A stretch of 64,000 nucleotides of DNA from Chitinophaga sancti (GTDB taxonomy: Bacteria; Bacteroidota; Bacteroidia; Chitinophagales; Chitinophagaceae): positions 992,001-1,056,000 of the forward strand of contig NZ_CP139247.1 of NCBI RefSeq assembly GCF_034087045.1, in the 5' to 3' direction. Below the pieces are notes generated by a model. The model saw nothing but the letters and a program-made list of their open reading frames with translations, had not been told where the DNA came from and ran no database searches. Below are positions 47,580 through 56,877 of the stretch, piece by piece. Made by a program: the position numbers and the translations under genes. The first letter of the stretch is position 1, and each line of letters opens with the position of its first letter.

Positions 47580-49124
47580 TTAATAACCTGCGTTCTGAAC
47601 CAGGTTCTTATTAACCGAAAGGTCGCTGGTGGGAATAGGGAATAATAAATATTTAGGATCGTCTGCAGGTTTCAGCTGCCATGTATCGAGGAATTTACCA
47701 AAGCGGATCAGGTCCTCTCTGCGCCAGCCTTCCCAATACAATTCACGCCCTCTTTCGTCAATCAGGTTATCGAGGGTCAATTCTGTAAATAGAGAAGCAC
47801 CACGTTTTACACGCAGGTCATTCACAACTAACAATCCACCTGCTGCATCGCCAGTGCGGAGCATTGCTTCTGCTTTCATGAGCAATACATCTGCATAACG
47901 CAGGAACACATAGTCATTACTCGCGTTATTACTATTCCTGGATTCTTTGGAAGTCAGGTCTGGCGGATATTTCACCACACGGATACCGGACACTTCCAGG
48001 GTAGCCTGATCTGTTTCCTGCAATTTCAGTTCTCTTGTAAAGATGAGTGCATGGCCCTTTCTGTCTTGAAGCGCTACACCACCTGCACCATATTGTTGCC
48101 CAAGCAGGAAGCCTACTTTCAGACCTGTTACATCTGTCACGCCAGCATAGCTACCACCTCTGCGGGTATCGGTGGCCTCAAACTTATCATAGAAATCTGA
48201 TATGGTTGTGAAGCCATTCCATCCGCTTGGATCCTGATTATAGTGCAGGGTAGGGGCCCAGCGGCAAAAAGAAGAGTTACCACTTCTGGCAGTACTATAA
48301 CCAGGTCCATTGCGCTGGGTAAAGATATTTTCTGTACCGATTATATCATTATTGTAAGCGAAATTGGAAAAGAAATTATTGGCCAGGCTATACTTACCTG
48401 ATGCAATAATCTGATCTGCCAATGTAATCACCTTTTGCATGTCAGCTGCATCAAAGGTGGGTGATTGTCTGTTCAGGAATGCTCCTCTGTTCAGATAAAC
48501 TTTCATGAGCAATGCCCGTGCAGCATTTTTATTGGCGGTATAAGCCTGTGCACTGTCTGACAGTGCTGGAATAATCGCTTCCAGCTCACTGATGAGAAAG
48601 TCTGTTGCTTCGGCTGCCTTCAACACTTTAGGTGCATTCAGCAAGGTATCGCCCGGATTACGGAAAGGTACCTGTCCCCATCCATCAAGGGTCGCAAACA
48701 TCGAAAATGCACGCAGAAAACGGGCCTCTGCCGCCTGTGCATCGTTGGGCTTGAAGTTCAGCACGTTCGTAGCCAGGAACTGCAACTGAAGAATATTCGT
48801 AAATGAATTACTAATGAAGGTATGGTCCGAATTCCAGTTGTGTAGTTTCAATGCCCGCCATACCCCATTATCATCCCAGTCACCACCGCGGGTAGGTGCC
48901 ACGGCTTCGTCAGCTGTCATCTCACATAAGGCCCAGTAGCTGGATTGGTCCTGAAAAGGCAATTGAAGTCCATCGTAAGCTGTCACCAATAGTGCAGCTA
49001 CTTTGATCACAGAATCTGCCTGAGACTTGGTTAATGTGGAACCTAATTTTTCATCCAGTTTTGTACAGGACGCCATTCCACCTATTACAAGTACTAGTAT
49101 TATATATGCTATTTTGGATCGCAT
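47580..49124 (-). CDS. SusD/RagB-family outer-membrane glycan-binding lipoprotein
   Basis: A 514-residue lipoprotein. The signal ends in a lipobox with Cys20 (VIGGMASC). TPR-like helices (FNFKPNDAQAAEARFLRAFSMFATL) and the C-terminal RagB/SusD signature (NDYVFLRYADVLLMKAEAML, then RGRELYWEGWRREDLIRFGKF) define the family. It forms a lid on the SusC channel and binds the substrate glycan at the cell surface. It lies 23 bases downstream of susC and 57 bases upstream of the GH31 gene. The Thr/Ser-rich N-terminal linker is normal for the family. Confidence 0.96.
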   Translation of the reverse strand: MRSKIAYIILVLVIGGMASCTKLDEKLGSTLTKSQADSVIKVAALLVTAYDGLQLPFQDQSSYWALCEMTADEAVAPTRGGDWDDNGVWRALKLHNWNSDHTFISNSFTNILQLQFLATNVLNFKPNDAQAAEARFLRAFSMFATLDGWGQVPFRNPGDTLLNAPKVLKAAEATDFLISELEAIIPALSDSAQAYTANKNAARALLMKVYLNRGAFLNRQSPTFDAADMQKVITLADQIIASGKYSLANNFFSNFAYNNDIIGTENIFTQRNGPGYSTARSGNSSFCRWAPTLHYNQDPSGWNGFTTISDFYDKFEATDTRRGGSYAGVTDVTGLKVGFLLGQQYGAGGVALQDRKGHALIFTRELKLQETDQATLEVSGIRVVKYPPDLTSKESRNSNNASNDYVFLRYADVLLMKAEAMLRTGDAAGGLLVVNDLRVKRGASLFTELTLDNLIDERGRELYWEGWRREDLIRFGKFLDTWQLKPADDPKYLLFPIPTSDLSVNKNLVQNAGY

Positions 49125-49147
49125 GTCAGTAATTTTTGGTCAGTGAT

Positions 49148-52102
49148 TTATAACGAGAAATTGATACCAGCGAGGAAGCTCCTGGCTGTTGGATAAGGTG
49201 AGTATTCAATACCCAGAGATGTAACCCCATTTATGTTTTTATCCGTGTTTACTTCAGGGTCAAATCCGGTGTATTTGGTAATGATAAAGAGGTTCTGACC
49301 TGTTAAGTAAACAGAAGCGCCCTTGATCACCTTTCCGATATTCCCGATTTTATAACTGAGGGTGACGTTATCCATTTTCATGAAATTGCCTTTTTCCAGG
49401 TAACGGCTGGATACCGTGATAGGGTTGGACAATGCCTCTTTAGTTCCCACCAGTTTTGCGGAGATATTCCTGGATCCCAGGTTGCCGATAGGCAATACTG
49501 TATTGGCAGTGTTATTATAGATATCGAATCCGAAAGCACCGTGCATATTCGCACCGAGTGTCCAGCTTTTATAATTCACGGAGGTAATGATACCCATCAT
49601 GGTCTTGGGGTTAGGTTGTCCCAGGAAGTACATGCTGTTACCATTATCCTTGTATATACCCTGGCCATTGTCATCAAAGCCTTCGAACTGTCTCACATAA
49701 AAAGAGTTCAATGGCATATTGTTCACCAGGCGCTGAGCATAAGCGTTAGACACACCTTGTCCGCTGATGGAGCCAGTCAGTACCGGAGGGCCATCGTAGT
49801 TTCTCAGCTCGTTGGTCAGGAAAGTGGCATTCACCCCCAGATCCCACGTGAAATCTTTGGTCGCCACCACATCGCCACGAATTACGATTTCAAACCCTTT
49901 GTTGATCACGTTGGCAGGCAGGTTGATCCAGTAATTGGATGCTGGTGCCGGCTGAATAGCAGGGAAGTTGAAGAGCAGGTTAGTCGTATTCTTATTGAAG
50001 TAGTCGACGCTACCATACAATCTGCCGTTGAAGAATGCATAGTCGATACCGGCATTCAGCTGTTTGGAGCTTTCCCATTTCAGATTAGGATTGGCTACAT
50101 TGCTCAGACTGGCGCCTCCATTGGCGTTGAGGGTATATTGTTCCTGTGCGGCACCGGCAGGGAACTCCTGGTTACCGGTGATACCCCAACCTACACGCAG
50201 AGCCAGCTGATTGATGGTCTTATTATCTTTCAGGAAAGACTCATTGGCGATATTCCATTTAGCGGCGAAAGAAGGGAAGTACCCATATTTATTGTTCTCC
50301 CCGAACTTGCTGGAACCGTCTGCTCTCAGGGTAGCGGTCAGCAGGTATTTGTCAAAGAAATTCAGGTTGACCCTGCCAAAGTAGGATTGCAGTTCTGACT
50401 TCGGATTTCTAAAGGAAGAAATGAATGTATTGGTCTGAGTAGGATTCTGCAGGATATCTACATACTTCAGCTCATCGGTGGTGAAACCTAAACCACCCAT
50501 ACTACGTCCTTTATAGTTAAACTGCTGGCTTTCATAACCTACTACAGCGCTGAGGAACAGGGATTTGGTCACCTGTTTATTATAGTTCAGGGTGTGGGTG
50601 AACAATTGGGATGTCAGGGTATTGGTTCCATAATAAGCCTGCCCGTTGTCCTGTACACCAGTGATATTAATAAAGGAAGCAATCTGCGTTTCCCTTTCAC
50701 CCACCTGGTGGTTGATGCTATACACAAAGCGGTATTCCAGGTCGTTGGTGATTTTGATATAAGGAGAGAGGTTCGCCAGAATGCTGTTCACATTTACCAC
50801 ATCATCATAAGCGGCGGACATTGCCTCTGGGTTAATGGCGGAACCGGCTCCCAATATATTAAAGGAACCATCTGCCTTACGAAGCGCCAGGGTAGGGTTC
50901 CATTGCAATGCCTGACCGATGAGGCTACCGGTAAAACCGGCGTCATTTGTAATTGGCGCAATTTGTTCCGTGGTATGTGCAGCCTGAATAGAGTAGTCGA
51001 TACCTATTCGCTGGTTGTCCAGCAATTTAAACTGGCCATTCAGATTGGCAGTATACTTTTTCAGACCGGTTTTCTTTACAATACCTTGTTGATCCAGCAT
51101 ACCAAAAGAAGCACGGTATACGCCATTATCATTCCCACCGCTGAGACCCACATTCACATTGTGAGTGATACCTGTACGGAGAATGCTGTTCATGGCATCT
51201 ACATTGCTGCCTTCATCGCCGGAAGTGAGGTTATATTGTTTCAGGGCTGCTCTGTACCCTGCTGCATCCAGTACATCCAGTTTTTTCAGAATACTGCTGG
51301 CGCCGGCTGAGTAATTGACATCCAGTTTTGGAGGGCCGGACTGCCCTTTCTTTGTAGTAATGATCACCACGCCATTGGCACCTCTGGCACCATAAATGGC
51401 GGTAGCGGATGCATCTTTCAATACATCCATGGATTGGATATCGAAGGAGTTGATAAAATTGAGCGGGTTGGCATCCGGGGTCTGACCTAAACCATTTGCA
51501 TTCACAGATGGTTTGGCGGTACGACCATCCAGCGGCATACCATCTACCACATATAACGGTTGGTTACCGGTTCTTACGGAGGAGTTACCACGAATTCTTA
51601 CAGTAGTGGCGCCACCGGGTGCACCACTATTATTCATGACCATGAGGCCGGCTACCTTACCCTGGATCAACTGATCGGGGGCGGTGACGATCCCTTTGTT
51701 AAAATCAGCCGACTTGATCGAGACAACGGAACCAGTCAGGTCCTTTTTGCGGGTAGTACCATAACCTACTACCACCACATCAGTGAGGGTAGTGCTGGCA
51801 GGTACCAGTGAAATGGAGAATTCGGATTTTCCGGCGATGCTCACTTCCTGGTTTACATAACCGATGAAGGAAATAACAAGCGTGTTCGCATTGGGGGGAA
51901 CACTTAATTTAAAAGTACCATCTACCGTGGCTGCGGTACCTGTATTAGTACCTTTTACCTGAACGGTAGCACCTGGAACGGGGTTGCCATTTTCGTCTGT
52001 TATTTTACCGGTGACGGGCCGGTTCTGTGCGCTTGCTATGCCTGCTACTAGCAGTAATAACGAGCATAATAGCCGCACCTTACAAAACAGGAGATTGGTC
52101 AT
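49148..52102 (-). CDS. SusC/RagA-family TonB-dependent transporter
   Basis: A 984-residue outer-membrane transporter. A signal peptide (residues 1-25) precedes a carboxypeptidase-regulatory-like domain (GKITDENGNPVPGATVQVKG, about 32-110). The plug follows, with VVVGYGTTRKKDLTGSV, DQLIQGKVAGLMVMNNSGAPGG and VRIRGNSSV. The large beta-barrel ends in FLAGINFSL. It imports an oligosaccharide with TonB energy, together with the SusD partner 23 bases downstream. The operon start lies in the 381-base gap to the SusR-like gene. The GH31 enzyme points to an alpha-glucan or alpha-glucoside substrate. Confidence 0.96.
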   Translation of the reverse strand: MTNLLFCKVRLLCSLLLLVAGIASAQNRPVTGKITDENGNPVPGATVQVKGTNTGTAATVDGTFKLSVPPNANTLVISFIGYVNQEVSIAGKSEFSISLVPASTTLTDVVVVGYGTTRKKDLTGSVVSIKSADFNKGIVTAPDQLIQGKVAGLMVMNNSGAPGGATTVRIRGNSSVRTGNQPLYVVDGMPLDGRTAKPSVNANGLGQTPDANPLNFINSFDIQSMDVLKDASATAIYGARGANGVVIITTKKGQSGPPKLDVNYSAGASSILKKLDVLDAAGYRAALKQYNLTSGDEGSNVDAMNSILRTGITHNVNVGLSGGNDNGVYRASFGMLDQQGIVKKTGLKKYTANLNGQFKLLDNQRIGIDYSIQAAHTTEQIAPITNDAGFTGSLIGQALQWNPTLALRKADGSFNILGAGSAINPEAMSAAYDDVVNVNSILANLSPYIKITNDLEYRFVYSINHQVGERETQIASFINITGVQDNGQAYYGTNTLTSQLFTHTLNYNKQVTKSLFLSAVVGYESQQFNYKGRSMGGLGFTTDELKYVDILQNPTQTNTFISSFRNPKSELQSYFGRVNLNFFDKYLLTATLRADGSSKFGENNKYGYFPSFAAKWNIANESFLKDNKTINQLALRVGWGITGNQEFPAGAAQEQYTLNANGGASLSNVANPNLKWESSKQLNAGIDYAFFNGRLYGSVDYFNKNTTNLLFNFPAIQPAPASNYWINLPANVINKGFEIVIRGDVVATKDFTWDLGVNATFLTNELRNYDGPPVLTGSISGQGVSNAYAQRLVNNMPLNSFYVRQFEGFDDNGQGIYKDNGNSMYFLGQPNPKTMMGIITSVNYKSWTLGANMHGAFGFDIYNNTANTVLPIGNLGSRNISAKLVGTKEALSNPITVSSRYLEKGNFMKMDNVTLSYKIGNIGKVIKGASVYLTGQNLFIITKYTGFDPEVNTDKNINGVTSLGIEYSPYPTARSFLAGINFSL

Positions 52103-52483
52103 AGATCAGTTTTTATTGGTTTGTGGAATATTGATGCCGTATGGAAAAATGAAATGAATGGAGTGTACGGTCAGGCATGCTGACGTACTTAGGTCCATTA
52201 AAAAAATGAGAAAGAATAGTTTCAGTCCGTTACCGGACTGCAATCACAACTTGTTCTTTCATAACTGGAATTTTAAAATGCTGCGCGTCCGGTCACTACA
52301 GGTTACAATAAAACTACAACACAGGCTTTGGTTGATGATTCAAAATAAAACGGATTAAACGGGCCGACAATTTATATGGCCCTGATATAGAAAATAAAGC
52401 TCAAAACGGGTTTCCTTTCATAACAAATTAGTTAATAGTCAATTACTTACATACGAATTAATAAATTTTATATATAATGGTTA
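52103..52483. other. intergenic region upstream of susC
   Basis: AT-rich and without a gene. It should carry the susC promoter and the SusR-like regulator's target. I found no full TTTG/TAnnTTTG pair on the minus strand. Confidence 0.45.
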
Positions 52484-54088
52484 TTACAGTGCTTTTATGT
52501 CCATTAGCCGCTCTTCAAACTCCTCTTTTGGAATGATTGCCTTGTTCTTGATCTTGGTTTTATAGGTGTAAATCGTGTTAACAGAGTACTCCAGAATCTG
52601 GGCAATTTTTACATTGTCATTGATGCCTATCCTTATTAAGGCAAAAATACGAAGATCTGTATTGAGCAGTTCATCTTCTTTTAGTCTGATCTGGTCTTCT
52701 TCCTTGAAAAAGGAATTAAATACGGTGACGAAGTTGGGGAAGATGCGGAGGAAAATCCGGTCAAAGTTTCGGAACAACTGTTCCCTTTCCTCTTTGAGGT
52801 CTATATTATTTACCAGGTATTTGACCTCGCTATATTTGTTATCCGACAATTTCTGGTCGGCCAGCTTCTTGAACTTCTTGATTTTGTCGAGGTAAGCAGA
52901 GTTGATCTGGAAGCAATAACCGATATATTCTTCTTTGATTTTATTCGCCTCCATCAGTTTCTCGTTAATTTCCTGTTGTACGGCATGAGCTGTAGTAATG
53001 GCTTGTTGGGCAGATTGCAACTTTTTATACTGCCTGAGTATAATGATAGCAAGCCATACCAGCGCCAGCAGAAGAAGCGTAACGATAGTGGCGTATACGA
53101 ACAGCATTTTTTTCTGTCCTTCTACCGTATTGATTTTTTCACCCTCGATGATGGGAACAATGGCACTTAGTTGCACTTTTCGGAGACGGGCGCCGTAAAA
53201 CGAGGCATCGTTGACAGCATATTCTATGTACCGCGAGGCATTCTTTACATCCTGTTCTTTAAAAAGGAGACTCGCCAAAATAAACATGGCAGTAGTTTCC
53301 TTGGTACTGGATTTGATATCTGCCATGGCAGCAATAGCCATCATAATGATAGCACTATCCTTTTTGCCGGTACGAATAAAAATGTTTCCCAGAGAAGAAG
53401 TGGCAATCGCAGTTTGGTGTACCGTCAGATCTGTATGAGCAACCGCTAAACGATAATAATAGGCCGCACTATCCAAATTACCTGCTTTCTGATACATCAA
53501 TCCATAATTATAGTCATAACTGAAACTATGGGGTTTAAAAAGTACCAGTGCGGAGTCTATACAGGCACCTCCCAGTTGGGTATAACCGGGTGCAAAATAT
53601 TGGTCGCTGCTATAATCCGTAAGGTCATAATAATAACGGCTCTTCAATGCGTAGTATTCCGCCCTGGCGCTATCAGGCAATTTATGCACATCAATCACCG
53701 CCAGGTAATCGCCGGTTTCCTTAAACATCCCCGACGACAAAAGCACAAATCCCAGTTTAACACCTGCATAATTGATCCGGCTGGAATCTTTCATCTTTTC
53801 CGCCAGGGATTTTAGTTGCTGGGCGTATGCAAATGCAGAATCGAATTTAAAAACTTTGAATTGTTCATATAGCTGCTGGCAGATATCAAACTGTTCCCGG
53901 AGGGAAAGGGAATGAGTACTGACTAATTCAGCTCTCAGCGCATTGATCTGCCTGAGTTTGTCTGCATCATACACAGCAGCCTGTTCAATAGTATGGTTTA
54001 ACCGTTCCAGCAAGCTGTCATTTTTGGGAAAGGCGTGGAGCAGCCCATAATGCATGAGCAAAAACAGCGAGATGATCTTACACTTCAT
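52484..54088 (-). CDS. SusR-like TPR/HTH membrane regulator (DUF6377-type)
   Basis: A 534-residue protein with a signal peptide (residues 1 to about 20). A periplasmic TPR-like sensor part (about 25-310; for example NYGLMYQKAGNLDSAAYYYRLAVA) is followed by one membrane segment (about 326-348) and a coiled coil. A cytoplasmic C-terminal helix-turn-helix (LRIFALIRIGINDNVKIAQILEYSVNTIYTYKTKIK) is of the LuxR-like type. This layout matches SusR-type regulators that sense maltodextrin in the periplasm and switch on sus genes. It lies directly upstream of susC on the same strand, so it probably controls the locus. The exact family name is from memory, not a search. Confidence 0.82.
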   Translation of the reverse strand: MKCKIISLFLLMHYGLLHAFPKNDSLLERLNHTIEQAAVYDADKLRQINALRAELVSTHSLSLREQFDICQQLYEQFKVFKFDSAFAYAQQLKSLAEKMKDSSRINYAGVKLGFVLLSSGMFKETGDYLAVIDVHKLPDSARAEYYALKSRYYYDLTDYSSDQYFAPGYTQLGGACIDSALVLFKPHSFSYDYNYGLMYQKAGNLDSAAYYYRLAVAHTDLTVHQTAIATSSLGNIFIRTGKKDSAIIMMAIAAMADIKSSTKETTAMFILASLLFKEQDVKNASRYIEYAVNDASFYGARLRKVQLSAIVPIIEGEKINTVEGQKKMLFVYATIVTLLLLALVWLAIIILRQYKKLQSAQQAITTAHAVQQEINEKLMEANKIKEEYIGYCFQINSAYLDKIKKFKKLADQKLSDNKYSEVKYLVNNIDLKEEREQLFRNFDRIFLRIFPNFVTVFNSFFKEEDQIRLKEDELLNTDLRIFALIRIGINDNVKIAQILEYSVNTIYTYKTKIKNKAIIPKEEFEERLMDIKAL

Positions 54089-54147
54089 TCGTTCAATTTT
54101 GTGGAATTGGGTAGGAGAGTATGGTCACTCCTGAGCACTACAGTTTT

Positions 54148-55188
54148 CTACGAAGCTGCGCTGGCTTCCTTATCTTCCTCATCATAACCGGATATTCCAT
54201 TTTTAAACTTCCAATATATGCGCTTTCTGAGACCTTCAGGTGCTAACACCCTCATTCCATCTCCATAACCAAGAATTTCTCTTTCAAGTTCCAGGTTCAG
54301 CTGTACCTTGATTTTAATAACAATTCCATCCGCTCTTTGCTCAAGAATTTCCTGGGAATGGTGCATGGGTTTAGTAGCAATATAAGGCGCATGTTCCTGG
54401 CTAACAAATAGTTTTACATTCTTAGCACTTTTTTCATTGGAAACTGTCACCCCGACTACGTCATGGTAAAACTCTGCAGGTGATATACGGCCATTTTCTA
54501 CATAGAGCGCTTCCTGACAAAAGCAGATAGATTCAATTCTGTCCAGGGCCAGGTTCTGAATTTGTGCAGTTTTGTTTTTCACCCCTACAGCAAACCACCT
54601 GTTTTTAAACTCCTTTAGCCACCATACATGGAATTCGAAGGTACTTTCTGCTCTGGCCTTGAACGACTGGTAAGTAATGGTGACCGCTTTTTGCTGAATG
54701 ATGGATTGATATATAATCTCCAGGTGTTCCAGTCCTTTCAGTCTTTCATTTTTTTCAAAGTCGATCACTGATTCAGTCTGGTTCGCAGCGGAGTACACGT
54801 GGTCTTCCAGTTTCTGTACCACTTCATTCAGATTTGTGAAATGAGAGAAGCCTTTAAACTGTTTCAGGATTTCCACTGCTTCATTCATTCTGCCCAGATC
54901 CTGTTCGCTCAGTGGAATATTTGTGATGCTATAGTCAGCATCTTCGTATGTATAATACTTCTTACTGACTACAATGATCGGTGCATTATATCCCAGTTTG
55001 TCACTACGCATAGTTTGAATATCCGCCTGCACGGAGCGACGGCTGATGCCCTTGTCAATACCTTCATAATCGTACAGTGCATCGGATACTGCGTCAATCA
55101 GGTCTTCCAGGGTCCACTTCCTGCGGCGGTTTCTTAAGCAGGCGTCAATGGTTTTATATCGGATTAAAGCATTCTTATTAGCAGGCAT
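54148..55188 (-). CDS. WYL-domain transcriptional regulator
   Basis: A 346-residue protein. An N-terminal HTH_11-like winged helix (about residues 8-95; RYKTIDACLRNRRRKWTLEDLIDAV, then ISRRSVQADIQTMR) is followed by a WYL domain (about 145-235) with FHVWWLKEFKNRWFAVGV and a C-terminal WCX-like extension. WYL domains bind ligands, including nucleic acids, and often control DNA-repair or defence genes. The stop lies 59 bases upstream of the SusR-like gene start, but a shared function is not evident. It is transcribed away from the unknown gene at 55482. Confidence 0.88.
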   Translation of the reverse strand: MPANKNALIRYKTIDACLRNRRRKWTLEDLIDAVSDALYDYEGIDKGISRRSVQADIQTMRSDKLGYNAPIIVVSKKYYTYEDADYSITNIPLSEQDLGRMNEAVEILKQFKGFSHFTNLNEVVQKLEDHVYSAANQTESVIDFEKNERLKGLEHLEIIYQSIIQQKAVTITYQSFKARAESTFEFHVWWLKEFKNRWFAVGVKNKTAQIQNLALDRIESICFCQEALYVENGRISPAEFYHDVVGVTVSNEKSAKNVKLFVSQEHAPYIATKPMHHSQEILEQRADGIVIKIKVQLNLELEREILGYGDGMRVLAPEGLRKRIYWKFKNGISGYDEEDKEASAAS

Positions 55189-55481
55189 TTCCGGGACAAT
55201 TTTTCAAAAAGTAGGAAAAAAATTTAATTGCGCAAAAAAACTGCGCAGTAGCCATAGACATTTGTATTGTCGATTTAACAATAACGACAATACGAACTTT
55301 TACGGCTTTTCGTCCATTAGGACATTTTTACAATTTGTGTCTTTTAGTTTAGGAGTGGCTTTTTTAAGCCGCTCTGACCTAACCCCAAACAATACTAATA
55401 ATCAACAACTTACATCTCTAAAAAACAAAACCCCTGTTTTCAGGGATTCTCAGGGATCGTAAACCGCACTACTTTTACATC
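55189..55481. other. divergent intergenic region
   Basis: No gene. A hairpin around 55354-55375 (AGTGGCTT/AAGCCGCT with a T-rich loop, outer TTAGG/CCTAA) and a repeated TGCGCA near 55229 and 55242 lie here. Promoters of the WYL gene and of the gene at 55482 are expected. Confidence 0.4.
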
Positions 55482-56033
55482 ATGATCAGGTACGGCAGTA
55501 TAGCACTAGTAATCTTGGCCCTGGCTATTGGAGGCTATGTTTTACTTGCCTACAAATTCGACACAATCATAGTATATGACAGGGAAGCCGCATACACCAC
55601 AGTTGGTAGACATCTGTCAGTACAGCCGGAATTCATGATCAATGCCAACCAGGAAGTGCGGGTGAATATTAATTTTGAAGATGTACACGAATCCGCCTTG
55701 CTGAAAAACCTGGAAGTAAGTCTTACACCAGCGGGAGACACATCTAAAACCATCCCGCTACTTTCTGTCACAGTCAGCGACTGTAATCCTGGAAAAGGAG
55801 CTACTACATTCACTGAGCTTTCAGAAAATTGTAAACTGCTACAACCTGGGTATTCAACTCCAACCAAATCTTTCACATTCGCCTTTGATGCGAATACCGT
55901 GCGCCGGAATGCTTATCTCGTCAGAATACGGGGTAACATTAATACTGATGGCAGCAACGCTGCGACTCCTTTTGCAAAGGAGATCAGTATCGAGAAGGAA
56001 ACAGTGCTGCGGGAAAGAAGTTGGTTATTTTAA
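55482..56033 (+). CDS. membrane-anchored protein of unknown function (183 aa)
   Basis: Not recognised. One N-terminal hydrophobic segment (about residues 5-25, IALVILALAIGGYVLLAY) anchors or exports the protein. The rest is predicted beta-rich, resembling an extracytoplasmic sandwich fold (EVRVNINFEDV, LEVSLTPAGDTSK, NAYLVRIRGNI). Two cysteines (SDCNPG and ENCKLL) could form a disulfide. The ATG at 55482 is well placed for a gene transcribed divergently from the WYL regulator. There is no recognisable partner around it. Confidence 0.65.
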   Translation: MIRYGSIALVILALAIGGYVLLAYKFDTIIVYDREAAYTTVGRHLSVQPEFMINANQEVRVNINFEDVHESALLKNLEVSLTPAGDTSKTIPLLSVTVSDCNPGKGATTFTELSENCKLLQPGYSTPTKSFTFAFDANTVRRNAYLVRIRGNINTDGSNAATPFAKEISIEKETVLRERSWLF

Positions 56034-56131
56034 ATGCGAACGATTCCTATGCCTAATAAAAACCCGATTTTGAGATTATTCCAATCTATCCTATGACAAC
56101 TACGCAGGTATTCTCTACTTTTCCTTCAAAT

Positions 56132-56167
56132 CTGATCGGCGCCCTGACCTGCCAGGTCGCCGATCAG
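56132..56167 (-). terminator. strong hairpin overlapping the PhyH stop codon
   Basis: A perfect 10-bp stem CTGATCGGCG (56132-56141) with its complement (56158-56167), plus a small inner ACCT/AGGT stem. It begins at the stop codon of the leftward PhyH gene. The T-run after it is weak, so termination is likely but not certain. Confidence 0.6.
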
Positions 56168-56877
56168 CCTGTTAGGTTCTCTCTTTCTGACCAGCGCAAA
56201 GGCAGCGGTAACTCCAGGCTGCTGAACTCAATATGAATAACCCGGCGGGGATGCTGATTGGTAGTACGGCTGGAAGCATGTAATAGCAATGGCCGCATAA
56301 TCATCAAGCCCCCCTTCTGTACTACACACGTTTCCTCCATTTCTTTTTCCCAGTCAATTGTTTCCGGTCTGTAGATTCCTTTCAGATGAGAACCCGGTAC
56401 CACCCTCAATGCACCATTGTGTTCATCTGTATCATCCAGATGAATCCTTATAGTGAAGTTGTTTTCCAGTATAGACAATGGTGGTTGCACAGCAAATTGC
56501 TCCTGCTTCACCGTCCATGGGCCATAACCTTCTACGGCAACCTTTTCTTTTACAGAAATAGTCAGGTCCTGGTGATATGAAACAAACCAGTTCGAACCTC
56601 CCGGTTTGTCGAAGTAAATTGACTTTACTATATGGTAGCCTTTCCCAAAGAACGTATCAATTACCCGCTGCAATGCCGGAATGAACACCAGCGGCAGGGT
56701 AGAGGGTATTTCTTTGAAAAATTGCCTGATGGCAAAGAGATCTTTCGTACGTCGAAAAGTATCTTTTACACTATCTGCACCCTCTATACATGCAATCAAT
56801 GCAGCTACAGCAGCAGTGTCAAATACGTCATTAATAACGGTAAACCCTTTCTTTGCAATAGCTGTTTGATGATCCAT
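56164..56877 (-). CDS. PhyH-family 2-oxoglutarate/Fe(II) dioxygenase
   Basis: A 237-residue cytoplasmic protein of the phytanoyl-CoA dioxygenase superfamily. Iron ligands are visible: His-x-Asp in VSYHQDLTI and a distal His in RPLLLHASSRT, with an Arg in the following HPRRVIHIEF that could hold 2-oxoglutarate. A second typical segment is IRIHLDDTDEHNGALRVVPGSHLKG. The oxidised substrate is unknown; family members act on lipids, natural products, nucleobases and others. Its ATG shares a base with the TAA of the upstream nucleotidyltransferase gene (TAATG), so the two proteins are translationally coupled and probably work together. Confidence 0.88.
   Translation of the reverse strand: MDHQTAIAKKGFTVINDVFDTAAVAALIACIEGADSVKDTFRRTKDLFAIRQFFKEIPSTLPLVFIPALQRVIDTFFGKGYHIVKSIYFDKPGGSNWFVSYHQDLTISVKEKVAVEGYGPWTVKQEQFAVQPPLSILENNFTIRIHLDDTDEHNGALRVVPGSHLKGIYRPETIDWEKEMEETCVVQKGGLMIMRPLLLHASSRTTNQHPRRVIHIEFSSLELPLPLRWSERENLTG

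Noticed and set aside
55148..55462. A 104-codon rightward frame overlapping the WYL gene start
   Set aside because: It overlaps a well-supported gene and crosses hairpins in the promoter region; its product has no protein-like pattern.
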